DNA of 64,000 bases from Desmodus rotundus (lineage: Eukaryota; Chordata; Mammalia; Chiroptera; Phyllostomidae): contig NC_071392.1 in NCBI RefSeq assembly GCF_022682495.2, positions 102,104,896-102,168,895 of the forward strand. The letters run 5' to 3'. The translations under genes were made by a program, and so were the position numbers. Each line of letters opens with the position of its first letter. The stretch's first letter is position 1. The notes beneath the pieces are model-generated. The model was not told where the DNA came from. It saw only the letters and a program-made list of their open reading frames with translations, and made no database searches. Of this stretch, positions 45,005-57,439 are shown one piece after another.

Positions 45005-45180
45005 AAGTTCATTTTTTCCTTCATTCAGCAAATATCTGAGCACCTACCCTGTCCCTTAGGTTGTACTGAAGGCAAGTCCTGGGCTGGGTGCTGGGGATTG
45101 AACGGCGAGCAAAATAGGGCCCGTGTTCTCCATTCTACTCGGGAAGAAAGCCAAACCAACCAACAAAACCCACTGCACGG
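45005..45180 (-). mobile_element. L2 3' end
   Basis: The + strand reads attcagcaaatatctgagca, tgggtgctggggattgaacg and attctactcgggaagaaagc, the reverse of the L2 3' end. Confidence 0.65.
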
Positions 45181-45229
45181 ACTGTACTAAGGGAGGGAGG
45201 GACAGGGTACAGCCAAGATTTCAGTGCTA

Positions 45230-45790
45230 AACAGTTTCGCCTCCAACAAGGGTTGGTGAGGATGTGGGGAAGTTAGAACGTTGTGTATTGTTGAAGGGAG
45301 TGCAAAATGGCGCAAATGCCATGGGAAGCAGCATTTCTTCAAGAAACTGAGAATCGAATTACCACGTGATCCAGCAATTCCACTCTGGGTCTGTATTTGA
45401 AAGCATTGGAAGCAGAGCCTCAAACAGGCACTTGCCCACCCGTGTTCATAGAAGCGTCATTCACCGCGGCCAAAAAGCGGAGGCCACCTCAGTACCCACT
45501 GACGGATGAGCGGATAAACAAAACGGAGTGCAATGGAGTGTGGCTCAGCTCTAAAAAGGAGGGACGTTCCGACACGTGGATGAACAACACGGAGGGACCT
45601 TGACGACGTTATGCTCAGTGAAACAAGGCAGTCGCAAAGAGACAAATGCCACGTGAGTCCATTTATATGAGGTTTTCAGAGTCGTCAACACAGAGCCATA
45701 AAGGAGACTGTGGTGGCCAGAGCCTGAGAGGAGGGGGAAGTGGGGCGTCATCTAATATATACAGTTTCAGTTTTGCAAGAAGAAAAAGTT
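45230..45790 (+). mobile_element. L1 3' end
   Basis: Text in L1 order: ggttggtgaggatgtgggga, gatccagcaattccactctg, ggaccttgacgacgttatgc, gagtccatttatatgagg and a ctgagaggagggggaagtgg block. It runs as a single ancient copy with no intact frame. Confidence 0.75.
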
Positions 45791-46744
45791 CTGGAACAGC
45801 AAATGCTACTTCTCAACAACCCTTTCGAACAGGAACTGCCTTCATTATCCCTTTAAATCTTGGTGGCCCCTGACAGAATAGACCCTAATTACATTTTTGT
45901 TGAATGAATTTATAAAAAAATAAAACCCCAGACCCGTTTGCCTCTATTCTGTTTTTGACCATCTGTTTGGGCAGAATGCCAAACACAAAAATGCCGTGTC
46001 GCCACCCCTTTGCCCTGAACCCCCGTCCACGCTCGCTGTCACCATGCCCCAGGATCAGAGAGAGGGCAGTTTCCTACTGAGTGGCACGCCCTTCCTGCGG
46101 TGCCTCCTTCCTCCTCTCCACGGCGCGCTTTTCCGTCTGCGCAGGCCGGCACTCTTCACGGCCACTTCCTCGTCCTCTGTGCCGACAGGCCCCCGGGTGT
46201 TTGTCCACGCTTGTTGGGTGGTTCGATCGCCTCGCATGCTATTGCCGTGGTGTTACCCAGCGACCAACCAGCCAGGACACACTGCTGGTTTTATGTTTCC
46301 TGGACTTTTTCCGTGCCCTGTGCTCCTCCTTCGCCACTCATATTTCTAGTAATTTTTTGCCTAACTCAGGGAGAGGGGCAGGGTCGGCCCACTCTGGCCA
46401 GCCAGCTGCCTGGGGTTGTCAGTAATGTCGGTGCACAGCCAGCCTGGTTGTTGACGTACGGTCTCTTGCCGCTTCAAGTTCCAGAGGCAGGATTGAGTAG
46501 TTGTGACAGAGGCGTGTGCCCCGCCCTCCCCCAAACTCGGAAATATTTACTCCCTGGCCCTTACAGAAAAATGTTCCCAGCCTTTTGCCTAATTCAGGTT
46601 CAAATGCAAAAGGTTAAATTTTGTATTTGAGCCTGGCACTTTTCCAGGGCAGGTTGTAAGTAAGTAATTAGAGTGTGTTTAAAGCTGACTTGGGGACATT
46701 AACTTTGGGGGATTGTCCCTGGCTCCTCCCTCTGTTGGGAGCCC

Positions 46745-46990
46745 CCCTTAGGTTTTAGATGTTCGCTGTCTGCCCCGAACACCGAGTCCGAGCGGCCGAC
46801 CCTCCAGCCCTGTGTAATCTTTTTCCACATCACATCACTAGATCAACCTACTTGCTCATGCACTGGCTCTCTGGTTCTGATCTCTACTCCCCCCTCCGCA
46901 CTGTGAACTTCTCAAGGGCCAGCCGTGCCAGCTCTCCTCAGTGTTCCGAGCCATGTCTTGCCATAGATGTTGTTTGTTGAATGAAAAAAA
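46745..46990 (+). mobile_element. L2 3'-end fragment
   Basis: The order tcttttccacatcacatcac-like text, ctgtgaacttctcaagggcc and gatgttgtttgttgaatgaa resembles the L2 3' end. Confidence 0.55.
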
Positions 46991-49579
46991 AATCTGTTGA
47001 ATGAAAACAAAGCCAGGTAGAAAGAGAGAAGGGTGCTTTTTCAGACTTCTTTACTTTTCAACTTGTCCTTCCAGAAATATGGACCAGCCCTGGTGTGTTC
47101 TCAGTCTCTGTGACCCAGTGCCCAGGAAACGGGGCCCCAGGGCAGCGAGGTCACTTCCCCAGGCTGTGGGATTCTGGAGGGAGATGTGGAGTCCAGCTGC
47201 AGATCCATCTTTCGTGGTCCCTGTTCTTTCTAGAATTAAGCGCAGACCTACACCCCACTTCCCCTATTCCTCACCCCCAGCCTGCCCACAGAGCGGGGAC
47301 CTCATCCTTATTTGGCTGCTTCACCAAGCCACCCACCGTTGTCCCGGAAATAAGGGAGCAGGGCCCGTGGGTGCCAGGTCTAGCAGCAGTAGGAGCTGAG
47401 GGGTACAGGGTGAGGTGGCGAGCGAAGGAGGCAGCGGCTCCTGACCTCTCAGAGAAGCTGGCTGCCAGCCGCGAGTGAAATTTGTTTCGCGAGCGGCATA
47501 AATGACCCTTCACAGCTGATTCTCGTGTGATGATAAATATGAACCTTATTCAGCGACCACGGTTGCGGGGGAGCCGTGACCCCCACGCCACTGAGGCGTT
47601 ATGCAGACCCAGTTAGGAGGGAACATTTGCGTCTGTCGCACACCAGGGACGTCATGTCAGGCCTGGGTGTTGTCAGGGTGGTCACTGGAAGCATCAAGGA
47701 TGGCCCGGGGCTGTACAGGGTGCCTTCGGGGCCAGCCCTATAGTCTCCATGCCCCCAAAGCTACCCCCGATAAACCTACAACATAAGACAAGAGTTGCTA
47801 AGCAACGGTGGCTTCAGAACAAGTGGCCTGGCCTCACTTTTGACCCAGTGGCCACAGGTCCCTCTTACAGAGAAATTGCTTGTTGCGTGTACTTTACAGA
47901 GGAGGCAACAGGCTCAGAGAGACAAAGTCACTTGGTCTGGCCAGAGCTGGCAAGTGGCAAGGTCAAGATTCACAGCAGAGAATTTTGCAAGCCACGCTCT
48001 CATTTCACAGCCCAGGATAATTAAGATGAATTCTCAGAAGAGACATCAAATTCCTAACTTCTTTAAAAAAAAAAGCAAAACCAGAGTCAGGAAAAAAACC
48101 AAAGCTGAAATGGCAAATTATTGAGACTAAAAACGCAGGTGCTGTTCATACGGAAGCGTGAGAGAGGCAGCTACTGCTTCCCACAGAAGCCTGAGCGCCT
48201 TTTACCATGAAAAAGAAGAACAAATGAATTAAATATTTAACTTAAAACATAGAAAACACAATTCTTTAAAAAGTAAGAGTAAGGAATTAAAGGTAAATTC
48301 TGCGACAACTGAAATAACTAACTAACAAATGAGTAGAAATGATACATTTAAAATAGCTTTTAAAGGCTTCTTTTGGCGGGGAAGCGGTGTGAAATAGAGA
48401 ACTCCTGGCAAATCTGAATCAGGAAAAGAGTAGAGAGAGCAAGACTGGGAATAAGTACGGAGACATAAAATGACAGAATCAGGAAATGTTTATGAGTCCC
48501 TTCAAAACCAGCCCAACGGCTCCCTTGTGCCACCTCGCTGCCCTCAACTCCTCGCAGGGCCTCCCGGTAAACCACCTGCAAAGCTGTCTCTGAGTACGCT
48601 CCCCAGTGAACCCCGCCAAAGATGGGGACCAATTAGAAAAACCGTAAAAATAACATACATCACTCTGTGGGGACAAGCTCGTTCTCCTGAGGCGATGACT
48701 CAGGGGAGAGCCCCACCCCCACCCAAGGCCACACAGCCCCTTCTACCTCGCAGGTCTGTTTCTGTCCTGCCTGCAAACCCAGACACTGGGGTCTGGAAGG
48801 GCCTGAGAGGTGTGCAAAGACCCGACAGACTGGGCAAGACCAGAAGCCCCACCCCCCCAACCTTCACTTCCAGTGCTGTGGGTCTTCGTGGCCTCGACGG
48901 GAATTGCGTGAATGTCTTCTTACTAACCCAACACTCACAACTCTTACAATTGGAGAGTGGAGAGTCGAGCCATTATTCAGACCACCTGCTCCCGAGGGGC
49001 TCCGCCAGCCTGATTTCTGGTGGTTTCCAGTTGCCACAAAGCACCCCCCTTTCACACACCTCGAAACTAGGAGCAGTGACTCGCAGCCATGAAACTACTC
49101 CCAGATTCTGAATTTGAAAAGCTCAGCAACCTAGGTCTCCGGAGCTTCCTGCTTCTGCGCCTTCTCACTGGCTGGCTTCTCGGACCCCAGCAGGGCTGCT
49201 TTCACCCCACCACCGACTGTCACTCATCAAAGCTCTCTGATGCTGCTCAGGGCCCGGACGCTGAGATGAAGGTGGTGGACACTCTGCTCTCAGGTGGCCC
49301 ATGGCCACCTGGGGGAGGCAGACGGCTAACTGACCCACTGCTTGATGGTCCAGTGTGAGTGATTTGTTTATCTCCTGAGGGTGCAGAGAGCACCCTATTT
49401 GGGACCAGATCAGAAAGCTTTGAATGCACAAAGAAGAGCTTGCTGTCTTGTCTACAGGCAGTGGGGAGCCAAGGAAGGTTCTTGAGAGTGGGTGTGGCGT
49501 AATTTAAGGTGAGGCTTAGATTTGTTTACCTGGTTGCATATTCATGTATGCATCCATCCATCCATGGATGCATGCATGT

Positions 49580-50750
49580 AGCCATCCAACAAATACTTAT
49601 TGAGCATCTACTCTGTGCCAGGCCCTGTTCTGTGTACCTGGTTTCCATCTACAGCAAGACGTTCTGGGGAGAAGGGGTGGATGGACAATAAACAAGCGGA
49701 CAAGTGAGTCCCAGACGTGCTAAGGGCTGTGAAGGCACAGAGTGATGGGGTTGCAAATGAATGAAGTACAGGGAGGGAAGGCGACGCTCTATAGGCAGTT
49801 ATGACAAGAACAGGGGAAAGAGTTCCAGGAAGAGGGAAGAGCAAGTGCAAAGGCCCTGAGGCAGGAAAGAACTTGGCTTGTTAGAGAGCACGAAAGGATG
49901 ACAGTATGGCTGAAGGAGAGAGGAGGAGGAAGAGATGGGGCATTGCAGGCCATGGTGGGAATTCCAGAGGTTTTGGGGAGGGCAGCCAGAGGCCACTTGA
50001 AGGTTTTTGGCAGGTGAGCACCATATTTTCATTTAAGTTTCTAAAGGTTTTCTCTGGCTGGTGTAAGCAGCAAATGTGGCAACAGAGAAGCCAGCAAGGA
50101 GGCCGTAGGGGAGGGTGCTGGGGTCTGGGACCAGAGTACTGGCAGTGGGATTGGACAGATGTGGACCACGCAGGACTTATATTTGGAGGTGGCAGTGATG
50201 GGAACAAAGGAATTCAAGAGTGAAGCCTAACTTAGTTGGGGGCAGGGAGGGAGGGAGGAATAAGTATTTGGGGAAATCAAGGTGTCTTTTTAGGATGTTT
50301 CCAATAGGCAGTTAGAAACTCAGTCCCCAGCCCAGGAGAGAGGCCAGGATGCTGACGGGGATGTGAGGTTCCTCGCCCACATCTGTTAACAGCCGCAGCA
50401 GACTGGGTGAGGTTGCCAAGGGCGTGGCCAGGATGGCGGCGGGGGCCCAAAGCCAGAGCTGGGCGGAAACGTTGCTAAAAGGTGACCACAAGCACAGGAT
50501 GCCACGTGACTGGACTTGGCAGCAAAGATGGTGACACCAAGGGGCCATGCGAGGGTACACAGCGTGGAAACCTGGTGGGAGGACACTGAGGAGGGGGTGG
50601 GGTGAGAAGAGGGTCCAGGAGAGCGGACACGTCCACCAGAAACTTGACATGGGACCGGCTGGAGGGATGGGGCGCCTGTGGGAAGGTGATGGGCCCTGAG
50701 CGGGAGAAACTGAGGCTATGCAATGAGACAAATGCTAGGAAAATGTCCCT
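49580..50750 (-). mobile_element. L2 LINE, long ORF2 and 3' end
   Basis: The + strand begins atccaacaaatacttattga and ctgtgccaggccctgttctg, then has aagagttccaggaagaggga, gagcaagtgcaaaggccctg, ttctctggctggtgtaagca and agttagaaactcagtcccca. This is the reverse of L2 over more than 1 kb. Minus-strand peptides near 49610-50030 keep the ORF2 C-terminal pattern but have stops. Confidence 0.8.
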
Positions 50751-51139
50751 GAGTAGGCAGGAGGGAGGAAAGGAGCCAGGCCTCTGGTCCCCTGGATATC
50801 ACCATCCGTGTCTGCTCTCTCCCCAAAACCTCTGGGCAAGTTACAGGGACGTACCGGGCCTCCGTTTTTACATCTCCAAAGGGGCTGCCCCGGCCCCAGG
50901 TGGCTTGTATGTTGCAATGGGTTCGTCCTGGGTTGGGTAAGGTCTCTGGGACAGAGCAGGCAGTTTTGATGTCTGATGCCTCAGTTTGTGAGTGTCCTGG
51001 GCTGTCCCCAGGGAGACCACCAAGCTCCACCAGGCCCACCTTGCTCCAAGGTTCACAACCAGGACTGACTGGAGGCTCAGTCCAGATGGCTGCACTTTTT
51101 TGAGGGGAAATGAAAGTTCACAATAGGAGGGGCTGCCAG

Positions 51140-51312
51140 GCTGGGTCAAAGGGCCCCTGGAATGAGATGGGCCTGGATTTGATCCTGGCTCTGCTGCTTC
51201 CTGGCTTGGGGTCTTTGAACAAGCATTTTCCTTTCTAGGTCTTAGTTTTCTCATCTGCAGAGTGCGTATCATCATCAAAATTGGTTGTTATGGGGGTTAA
51301 ATGAGATGCTAA
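51140..51312 (+). mobile_element. MIR SINE
   Basis: Blocks gatcctggctctgctgcttc, gtcttagttttctcatctgc and tggttgttatgggggttaaa follow MIR in order. Confidence 0.8.
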
Positions 51313-51325
51313 ACAGGCTCTAGAA

Positions 51326-51390
51326 TTCCTTCCTTCCTTCCTTCCTTCCTTCCTTCCTACCTTCCTTCCTTCCTTCCCTCCCTCCCCCTT
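51326..51390. repeat. (TTCC)n microsatellite
   Basis: About 15 TTCC-type units with a single TACC interruption near 51359-51362, then TCCC units at the end. Confidence 0.95.
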
Positions 51391-51984
51391 ACCTCTCTTT
51401 CTCTTACAGAAGCCAGGTTTTGCTGCTGGAGTCTCCCTCTTCTTGGGTCACGTCATCTGGGTGGGGCCAGGGCCCCTGGGGCTCTCCTCCGCCTCTGCCC
51501 CACCCACGGGAGTCTGGGCTGGTGGGACCCACAGATCTCTCACTGCCCGCATTTATCTGTCTTTCCCTTCTGCCCTCGCTCCTGGGCCCTGAATCAGCAA
51601 CGGACCGGGGCTCCGCATAGTCTTACACAAAGGGAGGACAGGCACTGCAAACTTGGGGCCAGATAACAGGTACATTGTGGGTACAGAGTCAGCTGGGTGT
51701 TTTCTGAAGTCACGGGGCAAAGGGAGGAGGGCATATCTGGTGGCAGCTTGTCACGCAGTCCCCTGTGGGGCATTCAGCCCAGGTGGCAGTGGCCGGAACT
51801 GCCTGGGGAGTGGAAAGGCACGGATGCACTTAGCGGCCATTAGGGCAGAATGCCAAGGACAGACCCTGGGAGGGGCAGCTCCCCAGGGTGCCTCCTCCCT
51901 TCTAGAGGTCAGCTCTGGGCCCAACCTTGTGACTCAGGGGGCCTGTGTTGGGTCCAGCAGGCATCTTCCAATTTGCTTCCCGCC

Positions 51985-52105
51985 CTGCAGGTCCCAGAGA
52001 CACACAGGCTGGGTCCTGGCTCTGCCTTTTAGTAGCTCTGTGACCTGAGGTCAATCACTGGAGCTCAGGAGCCTCAGTTTCCCCATCTGTGGAATGGGAT
52101 AATAT
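51985..52105 (+). mobile_element. MIR SINE
   Basis: Blocks gctgggtcctggctctgcct, agtagctctgtgacctgagg, gcctcagtttccccatctgt and ggaatgggataatatg are the MIR core. Confidence 0.8.
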
Positions 52106-52114
52106 GTAAATAAG

Positions 52115-52550
52115 ATCAAGCCACACTGCTGCTCAAACCCCCCCAGAGGTGCCCACTGCGCTTGGGAGGAAGTGCTGCCCCCTCATCGCACAATGCCTTT
52201 TCTCCCCCATCTTCTCTACTTCGGCCACTCAGGTGTCCTCCTGCTACTCGTTGCACTGAGCTCGTGCCCACCTCAGGACCTGTGCTCCTGCTGGTCCCTC
52301 TGCCTGTCCTGCCCCTCCCTCAGCTGTTTGCACCACCGTTCCTTCAGGTCGCCTGCTCGTTGACTCACACTCCCAGTTTATTTACTCCGTGGTGCTGAAT
52401 GCTATCAGAAAGAATCATAGTTAGTTGTTTATCTGTTCCTATCTGCCCCTAAAATTCGAGCTCTGCAAACAGAGGGGCTAGATCTGTTTAGTTCTTGGCT
52501 CTTCCTGATACCTAGCACATAGTAGGTGCACTAGAAATACTAGCTACAGT
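52115..52550 (+). mobile_element. L2 fragment
   Basis: Left blocks ctgctgctcaaaccccccca and tcaggacctgtgctcctgct resemble L2 ORF2; the right blocks ttcctgatacctagcacata and gtaggtgc are the L2 3' end. Confidence 0.6.
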
Positions 52551-53149
52551 AACTTTTTCTAGAATGATTTCTAAGGCCCTCAAGGTACCTAGAGCTATGT
52601 GGGTGAACAGCAGGATATGGGCGGGACATTTGTGGCTGGTTTCTCGCTCACTCATTATTTCCTTTATTCCTCCAGAGCCACTTCCCTGAGTACCTACTGT
52701 GTGGTGGGCTCCAGGCTGGGGGCCGGGGGTGAAGCTGTGTTGTGGAATAGGCGAGCTGTGCCAGCTCTCATGGGAAGGATGGCTTGGCCCTCGATCCTAA
52801 ACCTTCCTTGGCTCCCTAGTGCCCCAGCTGAGGTCCATACTCTACCTGGATCCCGCTGGCCTGTCTAGCAGCACCTCCCAGGGCACGCGAGGCCAAAGCC
52901 GCCTGCACCATGCTGTCTCCCACTCCCAGCAGCCCTGTTCCTTCCCATCCTACCCTGTGGCCAAGCTCGTAAATCCTTTACCAGCACACGCAGGGTCGCC
53001 TATGGGCCTCCTGGCCCTTCCAGGCCCCATCACCTTCACACCGTCTTCCCCGCTCTGGTGAGCTTTTCAATTCTGTCACCAGACTGTCCCTCAGCCTGTC
53101 AGCCATCCTTCCTATGTACTTTCTCTCATCAGGGCTGCACGCCTGCCCC

Positions 53150-53290
53150 ATGGCTTAGCAGGGACGATCTTATCCCTGTCTCACAGGAAGAGGCACCAAG
53201 GCACAGACAGGTTTAGTAACTTGCCCAAGGACACACAGCTAGTACTAGGGACTCAAGCTCAGCAGGCTGAGCCCAGGTGCGTTCTTTGTG
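53150..53290 (-). mobile_element. MIR SINE (reverse)
   Basis: The + strand reads tttagtaacttgcccaagga and cacacagctagtactaggga, the reverse of MIR. Confidence 0.75.
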
Positions 53291-54229
53291 TCCCTGCTCT
53301 GCTGTCTTAGCTGGGCCCTTCCGGAAACCCTCCTGTTACCAGCCTGTGGGGAACATGCCCCCACACTTCCCGCCTGTCCTCCTGGGCCCCCCTCCAAAGC
53401 CCTGGACCATTCCATAACCTCAGTGCCAGACCCCTATTCTATAAACTCAGTGCCAGACCCCCATGCCTCACAGTCCTCCCCATGTAAGGCTTCTCAGTAT
53501 GCCTGACTTACAGATGGGGAAACTGAGGCACAGAGCAAGGAGCTCAGACCTGCCCAGGCTGGAAAGCAGGCTCTTTGAACTAGAAAGCTGACCCATGCGC
53601 CCCTGCTGGTCTTTCTGCTTGGTGCCACCAGAGCCAGCCACCACAGCTGGCACTGTAGTTGACCACAGCAGCTGTCACCGTGGCTGACTGCCTCAGCTGG
53701 CCACCTGGCTCCCACTGCTCTTGCACGGGGTGGCCACACCCTGTCCTGGTCAGGTCGGTCTGGGGTTCCACCCTATTTTAGAGATGAGAGAACTGAAGCT
53801 CAGAGAGTAGGGTGATGTGGCCGAGGTCACTGAATTACCAAGGCGTGGTGATGGGTTTATAATGGGGCTGTGGGACCCCACAGACCCTACACAGCTGCCC
53901 TGTGTGTCCAAGCAACCAGGCTGCCGGAGTTTCTCCCCCTCACCCAGGGAAACTCACGTCTCCCGGGAAGCTCGGATTATCAATCATTCTCAGCCAGAGC
54001 TTCCTGGGAGCTGATGAGAGGCAGCCACCCGCTCGGACTGCCCCGGACCCTTTCCGTGTGTCTGTCAATGGGCCTTTGTGTGGCCAGGTCTAGCCCAGCT
54101 CCTGTCCCCACTGTGTGGCTTCCCAATGATTCATGGGCTCTTGTCCTGCAGCTATGCATGGCCTGGGGGCTCCCCACCTGAATAAGCAGGGCCCCCACCC
54201 CCAGCCACACATCTGCTCGAAGGCAGGCC

Positions 54230-54425
54230 CCGGAGGCTGAGCAGCTGCTGGGGCTTTGCACTTGCTATTCCCTCTGCGAGGGAAGACCTTTCCTCAGTTT
54301 CTCCCCCAACCAGCCCCTTGTCATCCCTCCAGTCACAACTCAAATGTCACTGCTTCAAAGAGGCCCTTCCTGACTGTCTGGCTCACTAGAATGTGAGCTC
54401 CAAGAGGGCAGGGGTTTTTCTGTTG
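54230..54425 (+). mobile_element. L2 fragment
   Basis: Blocks tgcacttgctattccctctg, cacaactcaaatgtcactgc, ttcaaagaggcccttcctga and tagaatgtgagctccaagag are L2 ORF2 end to 3' UTR. Confidence 0.8.
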
Positions 54426-54459
54426 TGTGTGGGAGACCAACAATGAAGAGGTGAACATT

Positions 54460-55135
54460 TCAACAAGATCCTTTCTGCTAGTGATATGTGGTGTAAAAAT
54501 AATCAGGTAATTGGTTAGAGAGTGTCTGGAATGGGGGCTTCTGGGAGGCCACGACATTTGAGCAGAGACTTGGATGAAAGTGAGGAGCCATAACGATATC
54601 TGGGGGGACGAGAGTTCTAAGAAGAGGGGGCAGCAAGTGCAAAGGTCCTGGGGCAGGAATAGGCTGATGTGTAGGAGGAGCTGCAAGGAGGCCAGTGTGT
54701 CTGGCAGAGTAACTGAGTGAAAACTGAGGGTGATGAGGTGAAGGAGATGAGTTGGCGTGGGGGGTGGGGGGTGGGGGGTGGAGGGCTTTGTAGGCCGTGG
54801 GGAAAACTTTAGCTTTTCCCCTGAGTGAGGAGAGTCCCAAGGGACCTGATCGGAGGTAGGTTTCCACAAGATCCCTCAGGCTGCCTGTGGAGAACGGACT
54901 ATATGGGGGCAAAAAGGGAAGAAGGGAATTTATTTATTTATTCACTCAACCAAAGGGAGTCCCTACTATGCGCCTGGCACAGGCCTGGTGCTGGAGACGC
55001 AGCAGTGAACACAAATCCCTGCCCTCAGGGAGCTCACGTGCTTGAGCAGGGAGCCTGATGATAAACCAGCAGAATGAGCAAGAGTCAGTACGTCAGGGGA
55101 TGATGCGGAGACAACGTGGGCAGGGAAGCTTCCGG
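54460..55135 (-). mobile_element. L2 LINE, ORF2 and 3'-end pieces
   Basis: The + strand shows cagcaagtgcaaaggtcctg, ggagggctttgtaggccgtg, then at 54930 a fresh 3'-end start (atttatttattcactcaacc, ctgccctcagggagctcacg). The order (ORF2 text first, then 3' end) means two separate copies lie side by side. Confidence 0.75.
54759..54785 (+). repeat. G-rich heptamer repeat, G-quadruplex motif
   Basis: Three runs of six G separated by single T are followed by TGGAGGG. Four G-runs of three or more with one- to four-base loops meet the standard G-quadruplex definition. It lies within the L2 remnant. Confidence 0.8.
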
Positions 55136-55289
55136 AAGCATTGGGGTTCATGTATGCACTGGCACATACATTATTCACACTGCGGATGCCATCTGTCCAG
55201 GCCTGTGAGCTCTTGGAGGTGACGGTGACCTTGCCATGGCTGGATCCCAGCCTGGGACTTGGCTCTAAAACAGACTCCTATCTGATTCT

Positions 55290-55385
55290 ACATAAGGGGA
55301 AACTGAGGCTCAGAGAGTTACGGGGACTTAACCAAGGTCACACAGCTACAAATGGCAAAACCTGGATTGCACCCAGGGCTTCTCT
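55290..55385 (-). mobile_element. MIR SINE (reverse)
   Basis: The text ggggaaactgaggctcagag and caaggtcacacagctacaaa is the reverse of the MIR core. Confidence 0.8.
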
Positions 55386-55589
55386 CCCCTGAGCAGTGGA
55401 TGAACTTGACTTTTGGCGTTTCACTGTCTTGAAGGGTTAGCTGGCCATCATCTGGGGGCCACTCTGTCTGGGTGTGATCCACTGGTATGAGGTCCTCTGG
55501 GCTGTGAGCCGGGGAGGAGAGCAGACTGGGGCACACGGTGGGTGCTCAGCAAATGGACATAGTTAGCAGGCAGCAGGCAGGGTCCTGGG

Positions 55590-55765
55590 TGATTTTCCCT
55601 CTAGCACCATCTGAAGACAATTTTGGTTGTCACATTGAGAGGTGGGGGTGTGCTGTTGACATGAAGTGAGTGGAGGCCAGAGATGCTGCCAAACAACCTA
55701 CAATGCACAGGACAGGCCCGAGCACAGGGAATGATCCTGTCCAAACGCAGCTAGTTGAGATCCTG
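55590..55765 (+). mobile_element. MER20 (hAT-Charlie)
   Basis: Blocks gaagacaattttggttgtca, gtggaggccagagatgctgc and acctacaatgcacaggacag follow MER20 on the + strand. Confidence 0.75.
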
Positions 55766-56089
55766 GCCTGAAGGCCTAGGTACCTGCTGGCCAATCGCCA
55801 AGGGTCGGCCCTCTGTGCGCTGGTGCCACCTGGTGGCTGAATGACACAATGCAGCAGCCCTCGAAGGGGCCTAGACTTCAGAAATGGTCCCTCCAGAATT
55901 CATGTAATACTATCAACAGCAGCAGCGATTGTGGACTGGTGCAGGGCTCACTGTGTGCCAGGCCAGCGCGAGATGTCTTATTTGGATAAGCCCAAATGCC
56001 ACATCCAGCTAGCAGGCAACTCAGAATGGATGCATTTGAAATTGAACCCCTGATCTCACTCCCCACCTCACCCCGGCACCATCCCCCAG

Positions 56090-56465
56090 CCAGTTCCACC
56101 CTCCTGGGTGACCCTACGTTCACCCCTATGTTCATCCCCCTGCTCAGAACCAAACTCCCCATGGCTTCCACCTCATTCACATTCACAGCGAAAACCGAGT
56201 CTCTAAATGACCCACAAGGCCCTTATTCCATTACTTAAAATTGAGGCACGCTCCAACCCTCCTTTTCTTCTGTACTCTGTTTGGTTTTCTTTATACAGCA
56301 AGACACCAAGTGTATGTATTTGGCTCATTTATCTTGCTGACTATCCATCTCCTCCGTGCCAACAGCTCCCTGGGGACAGGGGCTGTGTCTGGTCGGTCAC
56401 TGCTCTCTCCCCAGCATCTAGCTCTGTGCCTGGCACATAGCAGGTGCTCCATCTGCTGACTAAAC
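56090..56465 (+). mobile_element. L2 fragment
   Basis: Blocks ccctgctcagaaccaaactc with catggcttccacctc, ggggacaggggctgtgtctg and gtgcctggcacatagcaggt give ORF2 then 3' end of L2. Confidence 0.75.
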
Positions 56466-56484
56466 GGATGGATGGTCTGCAGGA

Positions 56485-56680
56485 CGCCCTGGCCTCACAC
56501 CAGAATTTTGTGGGTTCTGATCCCACCTCCACCACCGAGGCTGCTCCACATCGGGCAGGTTAGTTAACCTCGCCAGGCCTCAGATTTCTAACAGGAATTA
56601 AAAATTTCTCATTATATGTATATGGTACCCACCTCATTATATGTATGTGGTGCCTAATAGGTGCTCAGTAGGGTCAGTGC
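56485..56680 (+). mobile_element. MIR SINE with inner duplication
   Basis: The left part reads tgggttctgatcccacctcc and gttaacctcgccaggcctca (MIR). The tail contains a doubled cctcattatatgtat block at 56603 and 56632. Confidence 0.5.
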
Positions 56681-56729
56681 CTTACTTCAGTCACCTTGCC
56701 TCCCGCCCACCCCCTCCATTTCTTAAACC

Positions 56730-56810
56730 CCTGGATGGGAGGGCTCATGTCTCAGTCATCTTCCTTAGTCTTTTGCACATAGTAGGTGATCATTAAATGC
56801 TGGAGTGGCT
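56730..56810 (+). mobile_element. L2 3'-end fragment
   Basis: Blocks tttgcacatagtaggtgatc and attaaatgctgg resemble the L2 3' end. Confidence 0.55.
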
Positions 56811-57439
56811 GGAAGGACATTGATGGTTGAGGACGGCTTCCTGTTCCTCACGTGCTGTGAAGTAGGCTCTTCTACCCCAGTTTCCTGGTGAGAAAACCCA
56901 GGTTTCCACTGGCAGAGGCAGGACCTGTCTGTCCAACCCAGTCAGGTGACTTATGTCCAGCGAGCTCTGGGGGTGAGGGTCAGAAACAGCAGAGCAGAGG
57001 AAAGGGCTGTCATTCCACAGAGTGGCCAGCAGGGGGCAAAAGAGACCTGGGACGTCTCTGTCTCACAAATCTGGGTCTGCCCAGTCTGGAGCAGAGCGGG
57101 AGCACCTCCTCAAATTTTGCGTCCTGGGCACCTCACATGTCTCACCCTAGTCCAGGCCCTGGTCGGAGGGGCCCCATCCCACCAGGAGGTGCCTTTCTCC
57201 TGTCCTACCTCAAACATCACGCTGTCCTGGGCTCTGTGCTAAGGACTTCCCCCAGATGTTCACCAGCCTTCACAACAGCCAGTGTGAGGCAGGCACTGTT
57301 ACTGCCCCATTGTTCAGAGGAGGTAACTGTGTAAAATATTCATAGGCCCTCCATATCAGAGAATGAGACCACATCAGAGAACTGGGAGGTGGGCAGGAGC
57401 CCAGAGAGGTGAAGCATGACCCAGCCTCAGGGGGATGGG

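Noticed and set aside
54333..54869. 178-aa minus-strand open frame.
   Set aside because: It is L2 ORF2 text read in frame for a while; repeats of the same C-terminal pattern occur at 49.6-50.0 kb.
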